The notes beneath the pieces are model-generated. The model did no database searches. It had not been told where the DNA came from and worked only from the letters and a program-made list of their open reading frames with translations. The translations under genes were made by a program, and so were the position numbers. Shown here piece after piece: positions 41,669 through 51,744 of a DNA stretch of 51,744 nucleotides; positions within the stretch are counted from its first letter, which is position 1, and the number at the start of each line of letters is the position of its first letter. Origin of the DNA: an uncultured SAR86 cluster bacterium. GTDB lineage: Bacteria > Pseudomonadota > Gammaproteobacteria > Magnimaribacterales > D2472. The DNA lies in assembly GCA_902623535.1 (NCBI GenBank), contig CACNUA010000007.1, positions 1 through 51,744 of the forward strand. Direction: 5' to 3'.

Positions 41669-42901
41669 CTACTTTTCAGAGCAAGCTATTTTCACTGATA
41701 GAACAAAAACATCAATTGCGTCTTCTAATTGCTCTATGGAAATAAATGTAGGTGCTAATCTAATATTTGAATCATTAGGGTCATGCATACCAGGATAGGT
41801 AGAACCGGCAGGCGTAAGATATACCCCCAAGTCTTTACAAATACTAATTATCTTTTTTGCTTTACCTTTAGGAGCATTAAAGGAAATAAAATATCCTCCG
41901 GTAGGAATAGTAAAGCTTCCGCATTCATTATCTAGAGATTTAAGTTTATCAATGACTAAATCAAACTTTGGTTTAACAAGTTTTGCATGTTTTTCCATAT
42001 GCTTTTTTACATCTGCTGCGGATTTAAAAAATAATGAATGACGCATTTGATTGACTTTATTAGGTGCAACAATCATTGATCCTCTTTGATGGTTCACTAA
42101 ATCAAACAGCTCTTTGCCAGCTGCAAAGAAAGAGATACCACCTGCTCCAAAAGTTACTTTTGAAAATGAGCTGATAACAATCGCTTGATTGGTCACCTCT
42201 GCCTCCTCAATTAGTTTCCAGGTAGCAGATTGAGGGCTCGTTTCATCAAAATCATGAAGTAAATACGCGTGATCAAAGATACAAACCAGTTCTGAAGAAT
42301 AATTTTTAAACATTTCAAGCATGCTGATCAGATTCTCATCAGAATAAACATCACCAGATGGGTTTGAATGTCTAGGAACAATAATTGCTCCCATAACATT
42401 AATCGTTTCTTCTAAAACTTTCTTCAGCGCATTCAGATCGATGCCCTTTCCAGTCAGTGGAACAGTAATAATTTCAATTCCTAATTCTTCAAGCATTCTA
42501 AAGTGCCTGTCAAATCCTGGAACTGGACAGATAAATTTAGGATTTAATACATCCTTCAATGGCTTTTTTAAACCTTTTAAGTAAAGGGCCAAGCAAGTTT
42601 GATAAGTCACAAGCAGGCTTGATTGTTCTGCAACTGCGGTCAGCTCAATCGGGGATGATAGTAGCTCTGATGCAAGCTTTCTTGCTGATTGGATTCCCAA
42701 TGGTTCACCGTAATTTCTTAGATCTACATCATTTTCATCATGAGAAGGAGCACTAATTGAAAGCAATTCATTGGACAAATCTAACTGATCAGCTCCTGGC
42801 TTACCTCTCGTTAAATCAATATTCAATGATTTTGATTTTAATAATTCAAATTTAGATTGAAGATGTTCATCCATAGTATGATAGAAATCAATTGCATTCA
42901 T
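41669..42901 (-). CDS. Aspartate aminotransferase-like enzyme (type Ic)
   Basis: PLP-dependent fold-type I aminotransferase of 410 residues. LTRGKPGADQLDLS near residue 30 and LRNYGEPLG near 82 are typical of the type Ic aspartate aminotransferase subgroup described in actinobacteria and some other bacteria. The PLP lysine lies in SSFSKVTFGAGG near residue 246, with HSNPSGDVYS before it and the carboxylate-binding Arg in NIRLAP near the end. Aspartate or a related amino acid is likely; the exact substrate is inferred. Confidence 0.87.
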   Translation of the reverse strand: MNAIDFYHTMDEHLQSKFELLKSKSLNIDLTRGKPGADQLDLSNELLSISAPSHDENDVDLRNYGEPLGIQSARKLASELLSSPIELTAVAEQSSLLVTYQTCLALYLKGLKKPLKDVLNPKFICPVPGFDRHFRMLEELGIEIITVPLTGKGIDLNALKKVLEETINVMGAIIVPRHSNPSGDVYSDENLISMLEMFKNYSSELVCIFDHAYLLHDFDETSPQSATWKLIEEAEVTNQAIVISSFSKVTFGAGGISFFAAGKELFDLVNHQRGSMIVAPNKVNQMRHSLFFKSAADVKKHMEKHAKLVKPKFDLVIDKLKSLDNECGSFTIPTGGYFISFNAPKGKAKKIISICKDLGVYLTPAGSTYPGMHDPNDSNIRLAPTFISIEQLEDAIDVFVLSVKIACSEK

Positions 42902-42918
42902 ATTAAAACAATTTTGTT

Positions 42919-44001
42919 ATGGAGAATATAACTTTAGTATTAATAATAGTTTTTATGGCTCTAACTATGAGTCTATTAATGATTTTCTTCTTTAAGAATC
43001 AGAGAACAGAGAGTATTGAAAATGCATTCAAGGTAATTGCTGCAAAAGTTTTGGAAGAGAAAAACTCCTCGCTCACTAAAGAAAATATTGAAAGGGTAAA
43101 TGTAGTTCTTGAACCATTCAAAGAGCAAATAAAAGAACTCAATAACCAAATAAATGACTTAAAAAAAGAACAAGCTGTTGCAAAAGAAACTTTTAGAAAT
43201 GAAGTTTCGAAAGTCATTGAGCAAACATCGAAGATTAGTATTGATGCAGAAAACCTGACAACTGCACTGAAAGGTGATTCTAAAAAACAAGGTAGTTGGG
43301 GTGAAATGGTTCTCGAGAAAACTCTTGAAGAATCAGGTCTAAGGCTTGGAAAAGACTATCAACTGCAACAAAGTTTTAGGAATACTCAAGGAGAACTCCT
43401 AATACCTGATGCTGTAATTTATTTACCAGGGGAAAGAAATATTATTATTGATTCAAAGGTTAGCTTGAAAAGCTATAAGGCATATATTGATTCGGATAAT
43501 GAAACAAAAAAAGATGAAGCTCTTAAAAATCACATTTCTTCATTAAAGGAACATATAAAAAATCTTAACTCAAAAGGCTATAACCATATTGAAAAGTTAA
43601 ATGCGCCTGATTACATACTAATCTTTGTACCTTTGGAGTCTGCACTATCACTTGCTCTTACAAGTGATTGGGACCTTCAAAGACTAGCAATGCAAAATCA
43701 AATTGCTTTTGTAACACCAACAAACCTGATAGCAATTTTAAGAATGGCAGAGAGCTTATGGAAACTAGATGCACAAAATGAAAATGCATCTAATATTGCT
43801 AAAAGAGCTGGGCGTCTCATCGATAAATTTTCAGGCTTAAATGATGACTTAGGAAATATTGGTAAGTACCTAAGCTTAGCAGGCAAGGCATTTGATGCTG
43901 CTGATAACAAGCTCTCAAGTGGCAAAGGAAATCTCTTCGACCAAATTAAAGAACTTGAAGCTCTTGGAGCAAAATCAAAGAAACTTATTTCAAAGAAATA
44001 A
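42919..44001 (+). CDS. rmuC: DNA recombination protein RmuC
   Basis: RmuC family protein that limits inverted-repeat rearrangements; a PD-(D/E)xK-like nuclease domain is predicted in the family. An N-terminal membrane helix (about 1-24) and a coiled coil (about 50-105) precede the conserved GSWGEMVLEKTLEESGL and IIDSKVSLKSYKAYID segments. Length 360 residues is on the short side for the family. Two bases separate it from the permease gene. Confidence 0.92.
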   Translation: MENITLVLIIVFMALTMSLLMIFFFKNQRTESIENAFKVIAAKVLEEKNSSLTKENIERVNVVLEPFKEQIKELNNQINDLKKEQAVAKETFRNEVSKVIEQTSKISIDAENLTTALKGDSKKQGSWGEMVLEKTLEESGLRLGKDYQLQQSFRNTQGELLIPDAVIYLPGERNIIIDSKVSLKSYKAYIDSDNETKKDEALKNHISSLKEHIKNLNSKGYNHIEKLNAPDYILIFVPLESALSLALTSDWDLQRLAMQNQIAFVTPTNLIAILRMAESLWKLDAQNENASNIAKRAGRLIDKFSGLNDDLGNIGKYLSLAGKAFDAADNKLSSGKGNLFDQIKELEALGAKSKKLISKK

Positions 44002-44003
44002 AG

Positions 44004-45536
44004 ATGGAGCATTTAAAACCATGGTTTCAGATTGCATTACCAGTAGTTATTTCAATAAATATTTTCTTTCTTAGCTTTATTGCTCTAATTGCTTTTGCAG
44101 AATCTAGTCTGACTTTAGAGCATGAGAGAATAATAAGTGCAACTATCAATACAATAATTTTAGGTATTTTAACTGCACTTTTGTCAATTTTATTTGGTAC
44201 TTTCTTTGCAGTACTAACAACATATTATGATTTTCCTCTAAAAAAAATAATATCAATTGCACTTGTTCTTCCAATTGCATTTCCCCTCTATGTATATGCA
44301 TTCATTTTTGTAGGAGGTCTTGAATATAGTGGTGGTATTGCAACATGGATAAGATCTTTTGATATAGAAATAGGTTCACCTAGAAATATATTAAGTGGAG
44401 CGATTATCTTTAGTATGTGTGTTTATCCATATATATACCTATTTACAAAATCTAGGTTGAGTAATATTTCTTTCAGTATCTTTTTAGCATCAAAGTCATT
44501 AGGCAATTCAAATGTAAAGACAATATTTAAAGTCATATTGCCTTTAGTAAAGCCAGCAATAACTGCTGGTGCAATTCTAGCTTTTTTTGAGGTAATCGCT
44601 GATTTTGGAGGGGTTACAGTTTTACAAATTCAGACCTTGACTACCGAAATCTACTCCACTTGGTACGGCTTACAGGATTTTATTGGTGGTGCGAGATTAA
44701 GTATTGTTTTGTTTGTAATTGCAATAGTTGTCTTAATCCTTGAGAAAGTTTTGCAAAACAAGAAGTCGCTCTCATTAAATTCTGCTGACAAGATTATTCC
44801 GATCAAAAGCAGGTATGCAATGCTACAAACCATTCTATCGATTGCTTTCTTATTAATAGCATTGGTTGGTCCTTTGGTTCAGCTTTTGGCTTGGATCGAT
44901 ATATCTAGTTTTCTGCCATCACTAAGAACTGCATATTTATCAAATTCTTTAGCATTAGGAGTGATTTGTGCTGTTATAGTTTTGATCTTTGGCCTACTAA
45001 TTTCAATGGGGTATAAGTTAGCTGTATCCTCTTCATTAATTTATCAATTTAGTCTGATTGGCTATGCTGTACCAGGTACAGTTATCGCAGTTGGTTTAAT
45101 GTTCGTAGTTGATTCATTCTTTGGAGTAGGCATCACTCTATTTGGAATCACAGGTTTAATCGTCTGCCTAGTAATTCGTTTTTTACCGATCGGGTATAGG
45201 TACTTTTTTACAGCTATAGATCAAATACCAAAAAATAATACTCATGTACTGGCATTGTATGACTTAAAGGCTTGGACAGCATTTAAAAATGGTTATTTTG
45301 GCTTTCTGAAAAAGCCTTTTGTGTTTGGATTTTTATTCATAACAATTGAGTGCATGAAAGAGCAGCCTGCAACTATCTTATTGAGGCCCTCAGGATTTGA
45401 AACATTATCCACAAAGGTTTACAACTTCACCAGCGAGGGTCAGTGGGAATTAGCAGCAAATCCAAGTCTTATCCTTGTAATTATTAGTACCCTGCTTGCT
45501 ATAATTTTAGTAACAGAATCAAAGCAAAATAAATAA
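44004..45536 (+). CDS. ABC transporter permease, Fe(III)/FbpB type
   Basis: Inner-membrane permease of 510 residues with two fused permease domains and about twelve helices, as in FbpB/SfuB-type iron(III) transporters. Each half contains an EAA-like loop: LASKSLGNSNVKTIFKVILP in the first, and a degraded ALYDLKAWTAFKNGYF in the second. No substrate-binding protein or ATPase gene lies in the window, so partners must be elsewhere. It is embedded between rmuC and gcvT with spacings of 2 and 0 bases. Confidence 0.87.
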   Translation: MEHLKPWFQIALPVVISINIFFLSFIALIAFAESSLTLEHERIISATINTIILGILTALLSILFGTFFAVLTTYYDFPLKKIISIALVLPIAFPLYVYAFIFVGGLEYSGGIATWIRSFDIEIGSPRNILSGAIIFSMCVYPYIYLFTKSRLSNISFSIFLASKSLGNSNVKTIFKVILPLVKPAITAGAILAFFEVIADFGGVTVLQIQTLTTEIYSTWYGLQDFIGGARLSIVLFVIAIVVLILEKVLQNKKSLSLNSADKIIPIKSRYAMLQTILSIAFLLIALVGPLVQLLAWIDISSFLPSLRTAYLSNSLALGVICAVIVLIFGLLISMGYKLAVSSSLIYQFSLIGYAVPGTVIAVGLMFVVDSFFGVGITLFGITGLIVCLVIRFLPIGYRYFFTAIDQIPKNNTHVLALYDLKAWTAFKNGYFGFLKKPFVFGFLFITIECMKEQPATILLRPSGFETLSTKVYNFTSEGQWELAANPSLILVIISTLLAIILVTESKQNK

Positions 45537-46586
45537 ATGAAAAAAACATTTTTATATGAGGATCATCTTTCTCATGCTGCTAAGATGGTTGATTTTTCTG
45601 GTTGGAGCATGCCTATCAACTATGGATCACAAATTGATGAGCATCACCAAGTAAGAAATGATGTTGGTGTCTTTGATGTTTCACACATGAGTATTTTTAA
45701 GATCTCAGGTCAAAATGCAGAAAGCTATTTAAGATATATTTTTTCGAATGATGTAAAAAAAATAAGTAGCAAAAATAAGGCCTTGTATGGTCTGTTGCTA
45801 AATGAAAATGCCGGAATTATTGATGACCTAATTGTTTATTGTTTGGAAGGTGATTTCTTGATTGTCTCTAATTGCGCAACAAAAGAAAAAAACGAAGACT
45901 GGTATCAAAGGCATGCAAGTGAATTTGATGTCTCTGTTGAGTACGTTGATAACCAAGGTATCTTGGCTGTTCAGGGTCCTAATTCAATAAAAGTAATTGA
46001 AAAAATATTTGGGGAAGAAGCATCATCTCTCAACACATATGAATGTATAAAAGTTAATGGGGTGATGATTGCAAAAACAGGCTATACAGGCGAAGAAGGT
46101 TTTGAGGTGATATGCGAAAACAAATATCTTCGAAAAATTTGGAATTCTGTAATGGAAAGTGGAGCTAAACCCATAGGCCTAGCTGCAAGGGATACGTTAA
46201 GACTGGAAGCTGGATTTTGTTTATACGGATCAGATATGGATGAGTCAGTCAATCCATATGCCTGTGGTCTAAGTTGGACGGTGGATCTAAATGATGGGGA
46301 CAGAGAGTTTATAGGTAAGCAAGCTTTTTTAGAGATGAATGAGGAAGATGAGCAGAAAATGATTGGAGTTCTTCTCAATGACAAAGGTATTTTAAGGCCA
46401 GGATATGAAATTACTCACGTAGATGGGAAGGGAGTAGTTTTATCAGGTACCTTCTCTCCAACACTTAAAAGAAGTATTGGTCTTGCAAGGGTTGATCAAA
46501 CAGATGAGCAAATCGGACATGTAAAAATTAGAAATAAAGAGCTTGTAATTGAATTTGTTTCCCCTAGATTCCTAAAAAAAATATAA
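45537..46586 (+). CDS. gcvT: Glycine cleavage system T protein (aminomethyltransferase)
   Basis: Transfers the methylene group from the lipoyl arm of GcvH to tetrahydrofolate and releases ammonia. The 349 residues show [15 protein letters not shown] near the start, [10 protein letters not shown], the folate-region [10 protein letters not shown] and [15 protein letters not shown] motifs. It starts directly after the stop of the permease gene, leaving no room for a glycine riboswitch at this position. gcvH follows 8 bases later. Confidence 0.95.
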   Translation: MKKTFLYEDHLSHAAKMVDFSGWSMPINYGSQIDEHHQVRNDVGVFDVSHMSIFKISGQNAESYLRYIFSNDVKKISSKNKALYGLLLNENAGIIDDLIVYCLEGDFLIVSNCATKEKNEDWYQRHASEFDVSVEYVDNQGILAVQGPNSIKVIEKIFGEEASSLNTYECIKVNGVMIAKTGYTGEEGFEVICENKYLRKIWNSVMESGAKPIGLAARDTLRLEAGFCLYGSDMDESVNPYACGLSWTVDLNDGDREFIGKQAFLEMNEEDEQKMIGVLLNDKGILRPGYEITHVDGKGVVLSGTFSPTLKRSIGLARVDQTDEQIGHVKIRNKELVIEFVSPRFLKKI

Positions 46587-46594
46587 AATATGTC

Positions 46595-46981
46595 ATGAGT
46601 GAAATTCCAGGTGATTTGAAATTTCTTTCCTCGCATGAATGGGCAAGACTTGAAGATGATGGTACTGTTACTGTAGGTATCAGTGATCATGCTCAAGATT
46701 TATTGGGAGACATAGTTTTTATTGAACTTCCTGAGGTTGGTAAAGAAGTCGAAGCTGAGGGAGATGCTGCAATAGTTGAGTCTGTAAAAGCAGCATCAGA
46801 TGTGTATACGCCCATTAGTGGAGAAATTATTGAAGTGAATTCAGCTCTAGAGGAACAACCTGAAACTGTAAATGGTTCTCCTTATGATGATGGTTGGTTT
46901 TTTAAAGTAAAGCCTATCAATGTAGATGAGATGAGTAATCTGCTAAGCCCAGAACAATACTCAGAAGTTTGTGAAGACTAA
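46595..46981 (+). CDS. gcvH: Glycine cleavage system H protein
   Basis: Lipoylated carrier protein shuttling intermediates between P, T and L proteins. The lipoyl attachment Lys65 lies in [29 protein letters not shown] opens the fold, and [13 protein letters not shown] is typical of the end. Length is 128 residues. It sits between gcvT and gcvP in the same order as the gammaproteobacterial operon. Lipoate ligase or synthase genes are not in the window. Confidence 0.96.
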   Translation: MSEIPGDLKFLSSHEWARLEDDGTVTVGISDHAQDLLGDIVFIELPEVGKEVEAEGDAAIVESVKAASDVYTPISGEIIEVNSALEEQPETVNGSPYDDGWFFKVKPINVDEMSNLLSPEQYSEVCED

Positions 46982-46998
46982 AACATTCTAAATTTTGT

Positions 46999-49884
46999 AT
47001 GAAAAAAAACCTTAAAGCTGAAAACAGCTCTAATGACAATTACTTAACTAATGTTAAGGAAACCCTATGTGGTTTTGCTGCAAGACACATTGGTTTAAGT
47101 CCTGATGATATTAACCATATGCTTGGTACTCTAGGTTATAAAGATATAGATGCCTTTACTGAAGCAGTTGTTCCAGAGAATATTCTCAATAATGATTTGC
47201 CCGATATAGGAGAACCCTTATCAGAACAAAATGCTCTTAAGAAACTTAAAGAAATTTCTAAAAAAAATGTTGTGGTGAAATCAATGATTGGTCAAGGCTA
47301 TTACTCTGGATATATGCCAAATGTCATCAAGCGAAACGTATTTGAGAATCCGGGCTGGTATACATCATATACTCCCTATCAAGCTGAAATTTCTCAGGGA
47401 CGCTTGGAAGCACTAATTAACTTTCAAACAATGGTTGCTGATTTAACAAACCTAGATATTGCTAATGCCTCTTTGTTAGATGAGCCAACTGCTGCTGCTG
47501 AAGCCATGACACTTGCTCATAGATCTTCAAAATCAAAAAGTGATACTTTTCTTGTAGATAAGAATTGTTTTCCACAAAACATTGCAATAGTTAAGGCGAG
47601 AGCTAAACCATTAGGCATTAATGTTGAAGTTGTTGATTTAAAGGAATTCAATGTAAATGAAGCTTTTGGAGCATTGTTCCAGTATCCAGGAAATGATGGC
47701 TCAGTTGAGTTTTCAACAGAATTGTTAGCTCCTCTAAAAGATAAAGGCATAATAACTATAGCTGCAACAGACTTGCTAGCTCTTACTTTAATCAAAGCGC
47801 CTGGGGACCTAGGGTTTGATATTGCTATAGGCAGCTCTCAGAGGTTTGGTGTTCCACTGGGTTTCGGTGGACCTCATGCTGCATTTATGGCAGCAAATGA
47901 AAAATTTAAAAGGTCTTTACCAGGCAGGCTCATTGGAGCGTCAGTGGATAAGCTTGGAAATACCTCTTATAGACTTTCACTGCAGACTCGTGAGCAACAT
48001 ATCCGAAGGGAAAAAGCTACATCAAATATCTGTACGGCGCAGGCTTTGCTTGCAATTATTGCAGGCTTCTATGCTGTTTATCATGGTCCTAAGGGCTTAA
48101 AAAAAATTGCGCTTTCGATAAATAATAAAACCGAAAGTTTGGCTAATTTCTTAATTGAAAGTGATTATGAAATCTTATCTTCCACTTTCTTCGATACCCT
48201 AGTAATTAATACTAAAGATAAAACAGAAAAGATTATTGATGCCGCAGAATCAGCTGGCTACGGCTTCAGAAAATTTGATAATGATCATGTTGCTCTATCT
48301 ATTGATGAAACTACTGAAGATGAGGATTTAATAATAATTAGAAAAATATTTGAAAATGAAAAGCAGACAAAAATTAAATCAAAGCTAAATTCAATACCTG
48401 CTTACACAAAAAGAGAATCTGATTACCTTACCCATCCTGTATTTAATACTTATTTTACTGAAACTGAATTATTAAGATACATTAGGAAGTTAAGCGATAA
48501 AGACATCGCTCTTGACCGAGCTATGATTCCCCTTGGTTCATGCACAATGAAATTAAATGCAACCTCTGAAATGATTCCGGTTGGCTGGGAAGAATTCTCA
48601 TCTATTCATCCCTATGCACCCAAACATCAAGTTAAAGGCTACCTCCAGTTAATAGATAATCTAGAACAAATGTTAGAAAAAATTACTGGGTACAACGCAA
48701 TTTCATTACAACCTAATGCGGGCTCTCAAGGAGAATATGCTGGCTTGCTAGCTATTGATGCTTTTCATAAAAGCAATGGTCACCACAATAGAAAAGTCTG
48801 CCTAATACCAGAATCTGCACATGGGACTAATCCTGCTTCTGCCCAAATGGCAGGCATGAAAGTTGTGCCTGTTAAATGTGATAAATCTGGCAACATTGAT
48901 CTAGATGACCTTCAAGATAAGGCTCAAAATAATTCAGAAGAACTTGCTGGAATTATGATTACTTATCCTTCTACACATGGAGTGTTTGAAGAAACCGTCA
49001 CAGAAGTCTGTAATATTATTCATTCCCATGGTGGCAAGGTATATATAGATGGAGCTAACCTAAATGCAATGGTATCTCTTTGCAAGCCTGGTTTATTTGG
49101 TGGGGATGTTTCTCACTTAAATCTTCATAAAACTTTTTGTATACCGCATGGCGGAGGCGGTCCTGGAGTCGGACCTATTGGAGTAGTAGAAGAATTATCA
49201 GACTACCTACCCTCTGATCCTCTCACATATTCAGATGAAAATACAACTGGTCCAATCTCAGCTTCAAATTTTGGAAGTGCTTCAATTCTCCCAATCAGCT
49301 GGATGTATATTCAAATGATGGGCTCACAGGCTTTACGATTAGCTACTCAAGTAGCCATTCTTAGTGCTAACTATATTGCCCATAAGTTAAAGGAACATTA
49401 CTCCATTCTTTACACTGGTCAAAATGGCATGATTGCCCATGAATGCATTATTGATATCAGACCTTTAAAAGAGAGTATTGGGATTGAGGTCGATGATATT
49501 GCAAAACGACTGGTAGACTTTGGCTTTCATGCACCAACAATGTCATTCCCGGTTCCCGGAACTCTAATGATAGAACCTACAGAGAGCGAATCATTAAAAG
49601 AGATAGATAGATTTTGTGATGCAATGATTGAAATCAGAAGTGAAATAAGTGAAGTTGAGAATGGAGATTACCCATTGGATAATAATGTTCTCAAACATGC
49701 CCCTCATTCAGCCGAGGAAGTTACTAGTGATATATGGGAGCATCCATACTCAAGAGAAAAAGCTGTTTATCCACTCAAGTATCTAAAAAAATCAAAGTAT
49801 TGGGTGCCCGTGTCAAGAATTGATAATGTTCACGGTGACAGAAATCTTATGTGCTCTTGTCCTTCAATTAAAGATTTTGAGTGA
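46999..49884 (+). CDS. gcvP: Glycine dehydrogenase (decarboxylating), P protein
   Basis: PLP enzyme that decarboxylates glycine and loads the aminomethyl group onto GcvH. It is a single fused chain of 961 residues containing both halves seen as separate subunits in some bacteria. [13 protein letters not shown] starts the N-terminal half. In the C-terminal half the PLP lysine is in [16 protein letters not shown] near residue 710, preceded by [11 protein letters not shown]. It is the last gene of the gcvT-H-P operon and ends two bases from the convergent HAD gene. Confidence 0.96.
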   Translation: MKKNLKAENSSNDNYLTNVKETLCGFAARHIGLSPDDINHMLGTLGYKDIDAFTEAVVPENILNNDLPDIGEPLSEQNALKKLKEISKKNVVVKSMIGQGYYSGYMPNVIKRNVFENPGWYTSYTPYQAEISQGRLEALINFQTMVADLTNLDIANASLLDEPTAAAEAMTLAHRSSKSKSDTFLVDKNCFPQNIAIVKARAKPLGINVEVVDLKEFNVNEAFGALFQYPGNDGSVEFSTELLAPLKDKGIITIAATDLLALTLIKAPGDLGFDIAIGSSQRFGVPLGFGGPHAAFMAANEKFKRSLPGRLIGASVDKLGNTSYRLSLQTREQHIRREKATSNICTAQALLAIIAGFYAVYHGPKGLKKIALSINNKTESLANFLIESDYEILSSTFFDTLVINTKDKTEKIIDAAESAGYGFRKFDNDHVALSIDETTEDEDLIIIRKIFENEKQTKIKSKLNSIPAYTKRESDYLTHPVFNTYFTETELLRYIRKLSDKDIALDRAMIPLGSCTMKLNATSEMIPVGWEEFSSIHPYAPKHQVKGYLQLIDNLEQMLEKITGYNAISLQPNAGSQGEYAGLLAIDAFHKSNGHHNRKVCLIPESAHGTNPASAQMAGMKVVPVKCDKSGNIDLDDLQDKAQNNSEELAGIMITYPSTHGVFEETVTEVCNIIHSHGGKVYIDGANLNAMVSLCKPGLFGGDVSHLNLHKTFCIPHGGGGPGVGPIGVVEELSDYLPSDPLTYSDENTTGPISASNFGSASILPISWMYIQMMGSQALRLATQVAILSANYIAHKLKEHYSILYTGQNGMIAHECIIDIRPLKESIGIEVDDIAKRLVDFGFHAPTMSFPVPGTLMIEPTESESLKEIDRFCDAMIEIRSEISEVENGDYPLDNNVLKHAPHSAEEVTSDIWEHPYSREKAVYPLKYLKKSKYWVPVSRIDNVHGDRNLMCSCPSIKDFE

Positions 49885-49886
49885 TT

Positions 49887-50552
49887 CTATATTCTGGGCA
49901 AGTCTAATATTTTCCAGCCCCTTGTAATTGATATTTTTTCTAACTTTGCATCGGGATTAACTGCTATAGGATTATTAACTTTTTCCAATAAAGGCAGATC
50001 ATTAATTGAATCACTATAAAAGGTTGCAAGCTCTAAATTAAAACCTTTAATCTTTGCCCAATCGGTCACAAGTTTTAGTTTGCCCTCTCCTAAAGCTGAG
50101 GGTGGTAAATAGTTACCAGTGCACTTATTGTCAATAAATTCTACTTTTGTACCTAAGTAATCAACCACCTCCAGCCTCTTTGCTATTGGTTTTACAATAA
50201 GTTCATTAGTAGCACTTGCTATAAGAATCTTGCACCCATCATCTTGATGATCATGAATAATCTTGAGAGCATATATATTGATCATTGGCTCAATGACTGC
50301 TTTTACAAATTCAATGGTGAGTTCACTAATTTCAATATGGCTCATACCAATAAATGATTTAAGGGCAAATTTAGTGTATTCATCAAAATCTAGCTTACCT
50401 TTCTTATAGTCGTCCATAAAAGATTGATTAACATCAAGAGCTGAATTATCAAGAATTGATTTTGCTACCAAGAAATTGATCATGGAATAATCTGAATCAC
50501 CATTTAGAATGGTATTATCAAGATCAAATATAACTAACTTCTCTTCGCTCAT
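49887..50552 (-). CDS. HAD-IB family phosphatase
   Basis: Haloacid dehalogenase-type hydrolase of the phosphoserine-phosphatase-like IB subgroup, 221 residues. Motif I FDLDNTIL has Asp10 and Asp12, motif II is the Ser/Thr in LIASATNELIV, and motif III the acidic pair in FYSDSINDLPLL. A helical cap lies between motifs I and II. HAD-IB members act on small phosphomonoesters; the exact substrate is open. The start is 7 bases from the divergent rppH start. Confidence 0.88.
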   Translation of the reverse strand: MSEEKLVIFDLDNTILNGDSDYSMINFLVAKSILDNSALDVNQSFMDDYKKGKLDFDEYTKFALKSFIGMSHIEISELTIEFVKAVIEPMINIYALKIIHDHQDDGCKILIASATNELIVKPIAKRLEVVDYLGTKVEFIDNKCTGNYLPPSALGEGKLKLVTDWAKIKGFNLELATFYSDSINDLPLLEKVNNPIAVNPDAKLEKISITRGWKILDLPRI

Positions 50553-50559
50553 TTATAAA

Positions 50560-51042
50560 TTGAATACTACAAGATACAGAAAAAATGTTGGCCTAATAAT
50601 TATAAATGATCAAGGAAAAGTCCTGCTGTGTAGAAGAAAAAAAAGCAATTCATGGCAATTTCCTCAAGGTGGCATTGATCAAGGTGAAACTCCCAAAAGA
50701 GCTGCTTATAGAGAGTTATATGAAGAAGTAAATATTAAAAGAAATGAAATAAAATTTATGGGATCAACAAATTTTTGGGCAACATATGAACTTCCTGATA
50801 AGTATAAAAAAAATAAAAAAAATCTCAGAGGCTTTTTAGGTCAAAAGCAAAAATGGTATTTATTTAAATTATGTAAAGATTCAGACATACATTTTAACAA
50901 TGATAATGATCAGGAATTTGACGGGTACGAATGGGTTAGTTTTTGGTATCCTCTTAGAAAGATTATCTTTTTTAAGAAGGGTGTGTATAAAAAAGTCTTG
51001 AGATTTTTTTCAAGTCATTATTCTGAGCTTAATGTTAGTTGA
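50560..51042 (+). CDS. rppH: RNA pyrophosphohydrolase (Nudix)
   Basis: Removes pyrophosphate from mRNA 5' ends to trigger decay. The RppH start RYRKNVGLIIIN and WQFPQGGID, then Nudix box G-x5-E-x7-REL-x-EE, identify it. The box ends VNI where VGL is usual, replacing the final Gly. I use TTG at 50560, which gives the normal short N-terminus (160 aa). An ATG at 50509 would add 17 residues and overlap the divergent HAD gene. No ribosome site is seen. It overlaps the next gene by 11 bp. Confidence 0.88.
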   Translation: MNTTRYRKNVGLIIINDQGKVLLCRRKKSNSWQFPQGGIDQGETPKRAAYRELYEEVNIKRNEIKFMGSTNFWATYELPDKYKKNKKNLRGFLGQKQKWYLFKLCKDSDIHFNNDNDQEFDGYEWVSFWYPLRKIIFFKKGVYKKVLRFFSSHYSELNVS

Positions 51043-51744
51043 AATATTACTGTTGATTGGCGTTGGAGCTATAGCAGGTTTGATCGCTGGGCTTCTTGGT
51101 ATTGGTGGTGGGACAATTATCGTTCCTGCATTAATTTTTCTTTTTGAATTTTCTGATACAAACACCGATCAAATAATTCAAATGTCAGTTGCTACATCAA
51201 TGGCATGTATTGTGATTACAAGCATTTCTTCAACTTACGCACATCATCAAAAAAATGGTGTTATGTGGAACCTAGTTAAATCAATAGGTATGGGTATACC
51301 CCTAGGAGCTTTGTTTGGAGTGGTATTAGTTAACTTAATTTCAGGGTTTCTTTTAAAGATTTTAATTGTAATTTTTATGATTTACATCGGCATTAATATG
51401 CTCTCAAGTAAAATTAAAGTGACTAAAAACAACATGCTCCAAAATACTAATCATTTTTTTCCTGGTTCAATAATTGGCTTTCTATCAATTCCTTTAGGAA
51501 TCGGAGGAGGAACCTTTACCGTCCCATATCTAAAATCACTTGGCTATGATATTAGAAAAGCAATTGGTACCTCCGTAGCTTGTGGAATTGTGATAGCAGT
51601 AACTGCAACAGTTTTCTTTAGCCTACCTATAGAATTAGCTTCAATTCGGCTCAATGAAAATCTTATCTATTGGCCTGGAGTGTTTTGGATTGGCTTCAGC
51701 AGCATTATCTTTTCAAGATTAGGTGCTAGACTAACCTATCTAAT
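51032..51744 (+). CDS. TauE/SafE family membrane permease, partial
   Basis: Sulfite exporter TauE/SafE-type transporter, cut by the window end after 237 codons. The repeat motif GLIAGLLGIGGGTIIVPAL near residue 16 recurs in the second half as SIPLGIGGGTFTVPYL near residue 150, and multiple hydrophobic helices are present, as in the family. The ATG lies inside the end of rppH, so the two are probably cotranscribed. Substrate, possibly an organosulfur anion, is unproven. Confidence 0.87.
   Translation, partial: MLVEILLLIGVGAIAGLIAGLLGIGGGTIIVPALIFLFEFSDTNTDQIIQMSVATSMACIVITSISSTYAHHQKNGVMWNLVKSIGMGIPLGALFGVVLVNLISGFLLKILIVIFMIYIGINMLSSKIKVTKNNMLQNTNHFFPGSIIGFLSIPLGIGGGTFTVPYLKSLGYDIRKAIGTSVACGIVIAVTATVFFSLPIELASIRLNENLIYWPGVFWIGFSSIIFSRLGARLTYL

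Noticed and set aside
45500-45560. Possible glycine riboswitch before gcvT.
   Set aside because: The permease stop directly abuts the gcvT start, leaving no leader for a riboswitch.

Overview
The window looks like a chromosomal segment of a streamlined, AT-rich marine gammaproteobacterium, most likely of SAR86 type. That assignment is an inference from gene order, gene content and low GC, not from an rRNA gene. Several blocks have the order known from Gammaproteobacteria: rph-pyrE, gmk-rpoZ-spoT with recG close by, ubiC-ubiA, yqiB-yqiA, a glutamine synthetase gene followed by ntrB-ntrC, yibN-grxC, mutY-yggX, gcvT-gcvH-gcvP, hspQ, rmuC and rppH. Packing is very tight. Most neighbours overlap or lie within a few bases, convergent genes often overlap at their stop codons, and several starts are GTG or TTG.

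Layout. 1-10.2 kb: RNA and nucleotide metabolism (rph, pyrE, riboflavin synthase), then a long leftward operon (YeeZ-like SDR, yicC, gmk, rpoZ, spoT, ridA, pyrB), with recG divergent. 10.2-13.7 kb: ion-pumping pyrophosphatase, a dicarboxylate/glutamate-type symporter and a 56-residue rubredoxin. 13.8-17.2 kb: ubiC, ubiA, a FemAB/GNAT-like protein, yqiB and yqiA. 17.2-20.9 kb: a nitrogen-control locus in which a eukaryotic-like type II glutamine synthetase occupies the glnA position ahead of ntrB-ntrC. It is preceded by three NtrC-like sites and a well-spaced sigma-54 promoter. 20.9-24.2 kb: glutaredoxin, rhodanese, gpmA, mutY, yggX and an SDR without the usual catalytic residues.

24.3-27.14 kb is the clearest mobile region: a 2.8-kb islet between tRNA-Phe(GAA) and a 58-bp imperfect copy of the tRNA 3' half. 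It carries a putative restriction endonuclease, a complete DNA cytosine-5 methyltransferase and one unrecognised small protein. It has no integrase or replication gene. Short iterated motifs lie just inside each end.

27.2-41.7 kb is a metabolic and transport region. It holds a Rieske oxygenase, a ZnuD-like TonB receptor with five His/Glu/Asp-rich loops and a small CxxC partner, a Gly-rich surface-type protein, TauD and PhyH dioxygenases, an Nramp-like transporter lacking the metal-site motif, a TolB/TPR membrane protein, prolyl iminopeptidase, a PhzF protein, a GPH-type sugar symporter, thiD, a phage-like small membrane protein, a sulfotransferase-like protein, YbjQ and HspQ. 41.7-51.7 kb returns to core functions: aminotransferase, rmuC, an orphan Fe(III)-type permease, the glycine cleavage operon, a HAD phosphatase, rppH and a TauE/SafE permease cut by the window end.

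How parts work together: NtrB/NtrC probably control the adjacent type II glutamine synthetase. The TonB receptor and its small secreted partner probably form a zinc (or related metal) uptake operon. The nuclease and methyltransferase form a restriction-modification pair in a tRNA-targeted cassette that would need recombination functions supplied in trans.
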